Source: F1-60-MAGs149 sp037133755 (GTDB taxonomy: Bacteria; Actinomycetota; Thermoleophilia; Gaiellales; F1-60-MAGs149). Taken from it: a stretch of DNA of 16,215 nucleotides. The stretch lies in assembly GCA_037133755.1 (NCBI GenBank), contig JBAXNN010000022.1, positions 1-16,215 on the forward strand, read 5' to 3'. Every line of letters begins with the position of its first letter. Position 1 is the first letter of the stretch. Under the pieces are notes generated by a model. That model was not told where the DNA came from. It searched no databases and saw only the letters and a list, made by a program, of their open reading frames with translations. The translations under genes and the position numbers were made by a program. Positions 15,464 through 16,215 of this stretch are shown piece by piece.

Positions 15464-15904
15464 ATGGCAGACGACGAGACACCCGCCCCCGACGACGCAC
15501 CGCAGAAGACCGCTGAGGCGGCTGAGGGCCAGATCGATCTGACCCAGATTCGCGTCGAGTCGCTGATGCTGCAGGTCGCATCGGAACTGATGTCGATCGG
15601 TGCCGGCCAGCTCGGAATGATTCCGGAGATGGTCAACGGCGGTGACGCCTTCCAGGCGAGCCTTGCCATCGCTGGCGCGGATGCCCTGATCCATACGTTC
15701 CTCGGTGTACTGCCGGAGGGCACGCCGGTGCCGCAGCCGGTCGAGGATCTGCGCCGCGCGCTGGCCGAACTCCAGCTGGCGTTCGCCGATGCCGTGCAGA
15801 TGGCGGCACCCGAGGGTGGCGCCGAAGGTGGGACGCCGACGCCACCGCCGCCCAAGCAGGAGCCGCCACGGCCGAAGATCTGGACCCCGGGGGGCGACGT
15901 CTAG
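15464..15904 (+). CDS. hypothetical protein linked to the GCS2 ligase
   Basis: I do not recognise this 146-residue protein. It has an acidic, Ala/Pro-rich start (1-24) and then three predicted helices: about 29-55 (RVESLMLQVASELMSIGAGQ), 61-81 (DAFQASLAIAGADALIHTFL) and 92-114 (PVEDLRRALAELQLAFADAV). The Pro/Gly-rich tail (115-146) ends PRPKIWTPGGDV. The helix layout vaguely recalls DUF1844, but I cannot claim membership. There is no signal peptide and no cysteine, so it is probably a cytoplasmic helical protein. The ATG lies 1 nt after the ligase stop and has a strong AAGGAGAGG ribosome-binding site within the ligase 3' end. Co-transcription and co-translation with the ligase are therefore likely. 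It may be a partner or regulator, but that is inference from position only. Confidence 0.75.
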   Translation: MADDETPAPDDAPQKTAEAAEGQIDLTQIRVESLMLQVASELMSIGAGQLGMIPEMVNGGDAFQASLAIAGADALIHTFLGVLPEGTPVPQPVEDLRRALAELQLAFADAVQMAAPEGGAEGGTPTPPPPKQEPPRPKIWTPGGDV

Positions 15905-15921
15905 ACGGCGTTCGGGTCGCC

Positions 15922-15939
15922 CCACGGCAGGAACCGTGG
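15922..15939 (+). terminator. hairpin after the 146-residue hypothetical gene
   Basis: CCACGG and CCGTGG form a 6-bp stem with a 6-nt loop (CAGGAA), 18 nt after the stop codon of the hypothetical gene. No U tract follows. It could end the ligase transcript or reduce read-through into the next gene. Confidence 0.3.
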
Positions 15940-15961
15940 TGCAGACTGAGAAGGTAGACCC

Positions 15962-16215
15962 ATGGTTGCCGCGTCCCTGATCATCGCCGCCCTGATGGGT
16001 GCTCCCTTCGCACCGCGTGCCGTCGTGCCCGTGAGCAGCCCCGTGGTCAGTGCGACGGTGGTGCCCGCGGCGTTCAATCCGCAGGCCACCGCGCGGGCCC
16101 ACGCTGCGACCATTACCATCACGCCTGCGGCAGCGGGAACGGCGACGACGGTGGTGGAGAGCCCCACAGGAGTCGTCGTCGAGACGCTCGGCACGAACAC
16201 CCCGGTGGCCGCCAG
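15962..16215 (+). CDS. start of a probable secreted protein (cut by window end)
   Basis: The first 84 codons are visible and stay open to the right edge. The N-terminus MVAASLIIAALMGAPFAP looks like a signal peptide with a short, uncharged n-region and a hydrophobic core; cleavage could fall near the Ala-rich stretch around residues 15-20 or later. The rest is rich in Ala, Val, Thr and Pro (VVPVSSPVVSATVVPAAF, ATITITPAAAGTATTVVE), a low-complexity composition typical of exported linkers. No domain is recognisable in the visible part, so no function is assigned. An AAGG element sits 7 nt before the ATG. The same stretch is open on the minus strand, but the plus strand has the signal-like start and the ribosome-binding site, so the plus-strand gene is favoured. 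Confidence 0.55.
   Translation, partial: MVAASLIIAALMGAPFAPRAVVPVSSPVVSATVVPAAFNPQATARAHAATITITPAAAGTATTVVESPTGVVVETLGTNTPVAA

Noticed and set aside
14617..15855. 412-codon minus-strand frame opposite the GCS2 ligase and its partner
   Set aside because: It begins with a Gly/Pro/Ser low-complexity stretch and has no recognisable motif. The plus-strand ligase is clearly real.

Overview
This window is GC-rich (third codon positions are mostly G or C) and about 97% coding. It looks like ordinary chromosome of an actinobacterium. The supporting signs are a predicted F420-dependent luciferase-like oxidoreductase, a Rex repressor next to a glutaredoxin-like gene, frequent GTG starts, an N-terminally extended PanB, a UvrA whose first zinc module is Cys-x2-His/Cys-x2-Cys, and -10 elements of the form TANNNT without clear -35 boxes. 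A deep lineage such as Thermoleophilia fits my impression of the protein sequences, but that is inference. I see no tRNA or rRNA, CRISPR array, insertion sequence, integrase or phage gene. No stretch longer than 140 bp lacks a gene.

Layout, left to right. (1) A RidA-family gene runs off the left edge on the minus strand, divergent from a DUF4389 membrane protein. (2) uvrA follows, then a 125-residue unknown that meets the next minus-strand gene tail to tail in a shared CTAG. (3) A minus-strand block reads panC, panB, glyoxalase I (gloA), luciferase-like oxidoreductase. panC and panB overlap by ATGA, and the last two are 1 bp apart. (4) Divergent from panC is a plus-strand block: an fmdB-type zinc ribbon, tsaE, a large membrane-anchored double beta-propeller protein, tsaB, rimI, tsaD, a glutaredoxin-like gene and rex. 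TsaB, TsaD and TsaE make the tRNA t6A37 modification. The last four genes before rex overlap by 1 to 4 nt. (5) A minus-strand zinc-finger membrane anti-sigma-like gene converges on rex and diverges from a GCS2/YbdK-type glutamate-cysteine ligase. That ligase has a tightly linked 146-residue partner of unknown function. The start of a probable secreted protein reaches the right edge.

The strongest pattern not explained by the genes lies at their starts. Seven transcription units have a TANNNT hexamer exactly 6 nt (once 7 nt) before the start codon and no ribosome-binding site, which is the architecture of leaderless mRNAs. Genes with a good Shine-Dalgarno sequence (ridA, rex) have their candidate -10 about 24 to 26 nt upstream. 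This gives a simple rule for choosing starts and for dividing the window into transcription units.

I did not find a clearly new multi-gene system. The parts most worth a second look are the leaderless promoter set, the double-propeller gene placed between tsaE and tsaB, the membrane anti-sigma-like gene without a sigma factor, and the GCS2 ligase with its unknown partner.
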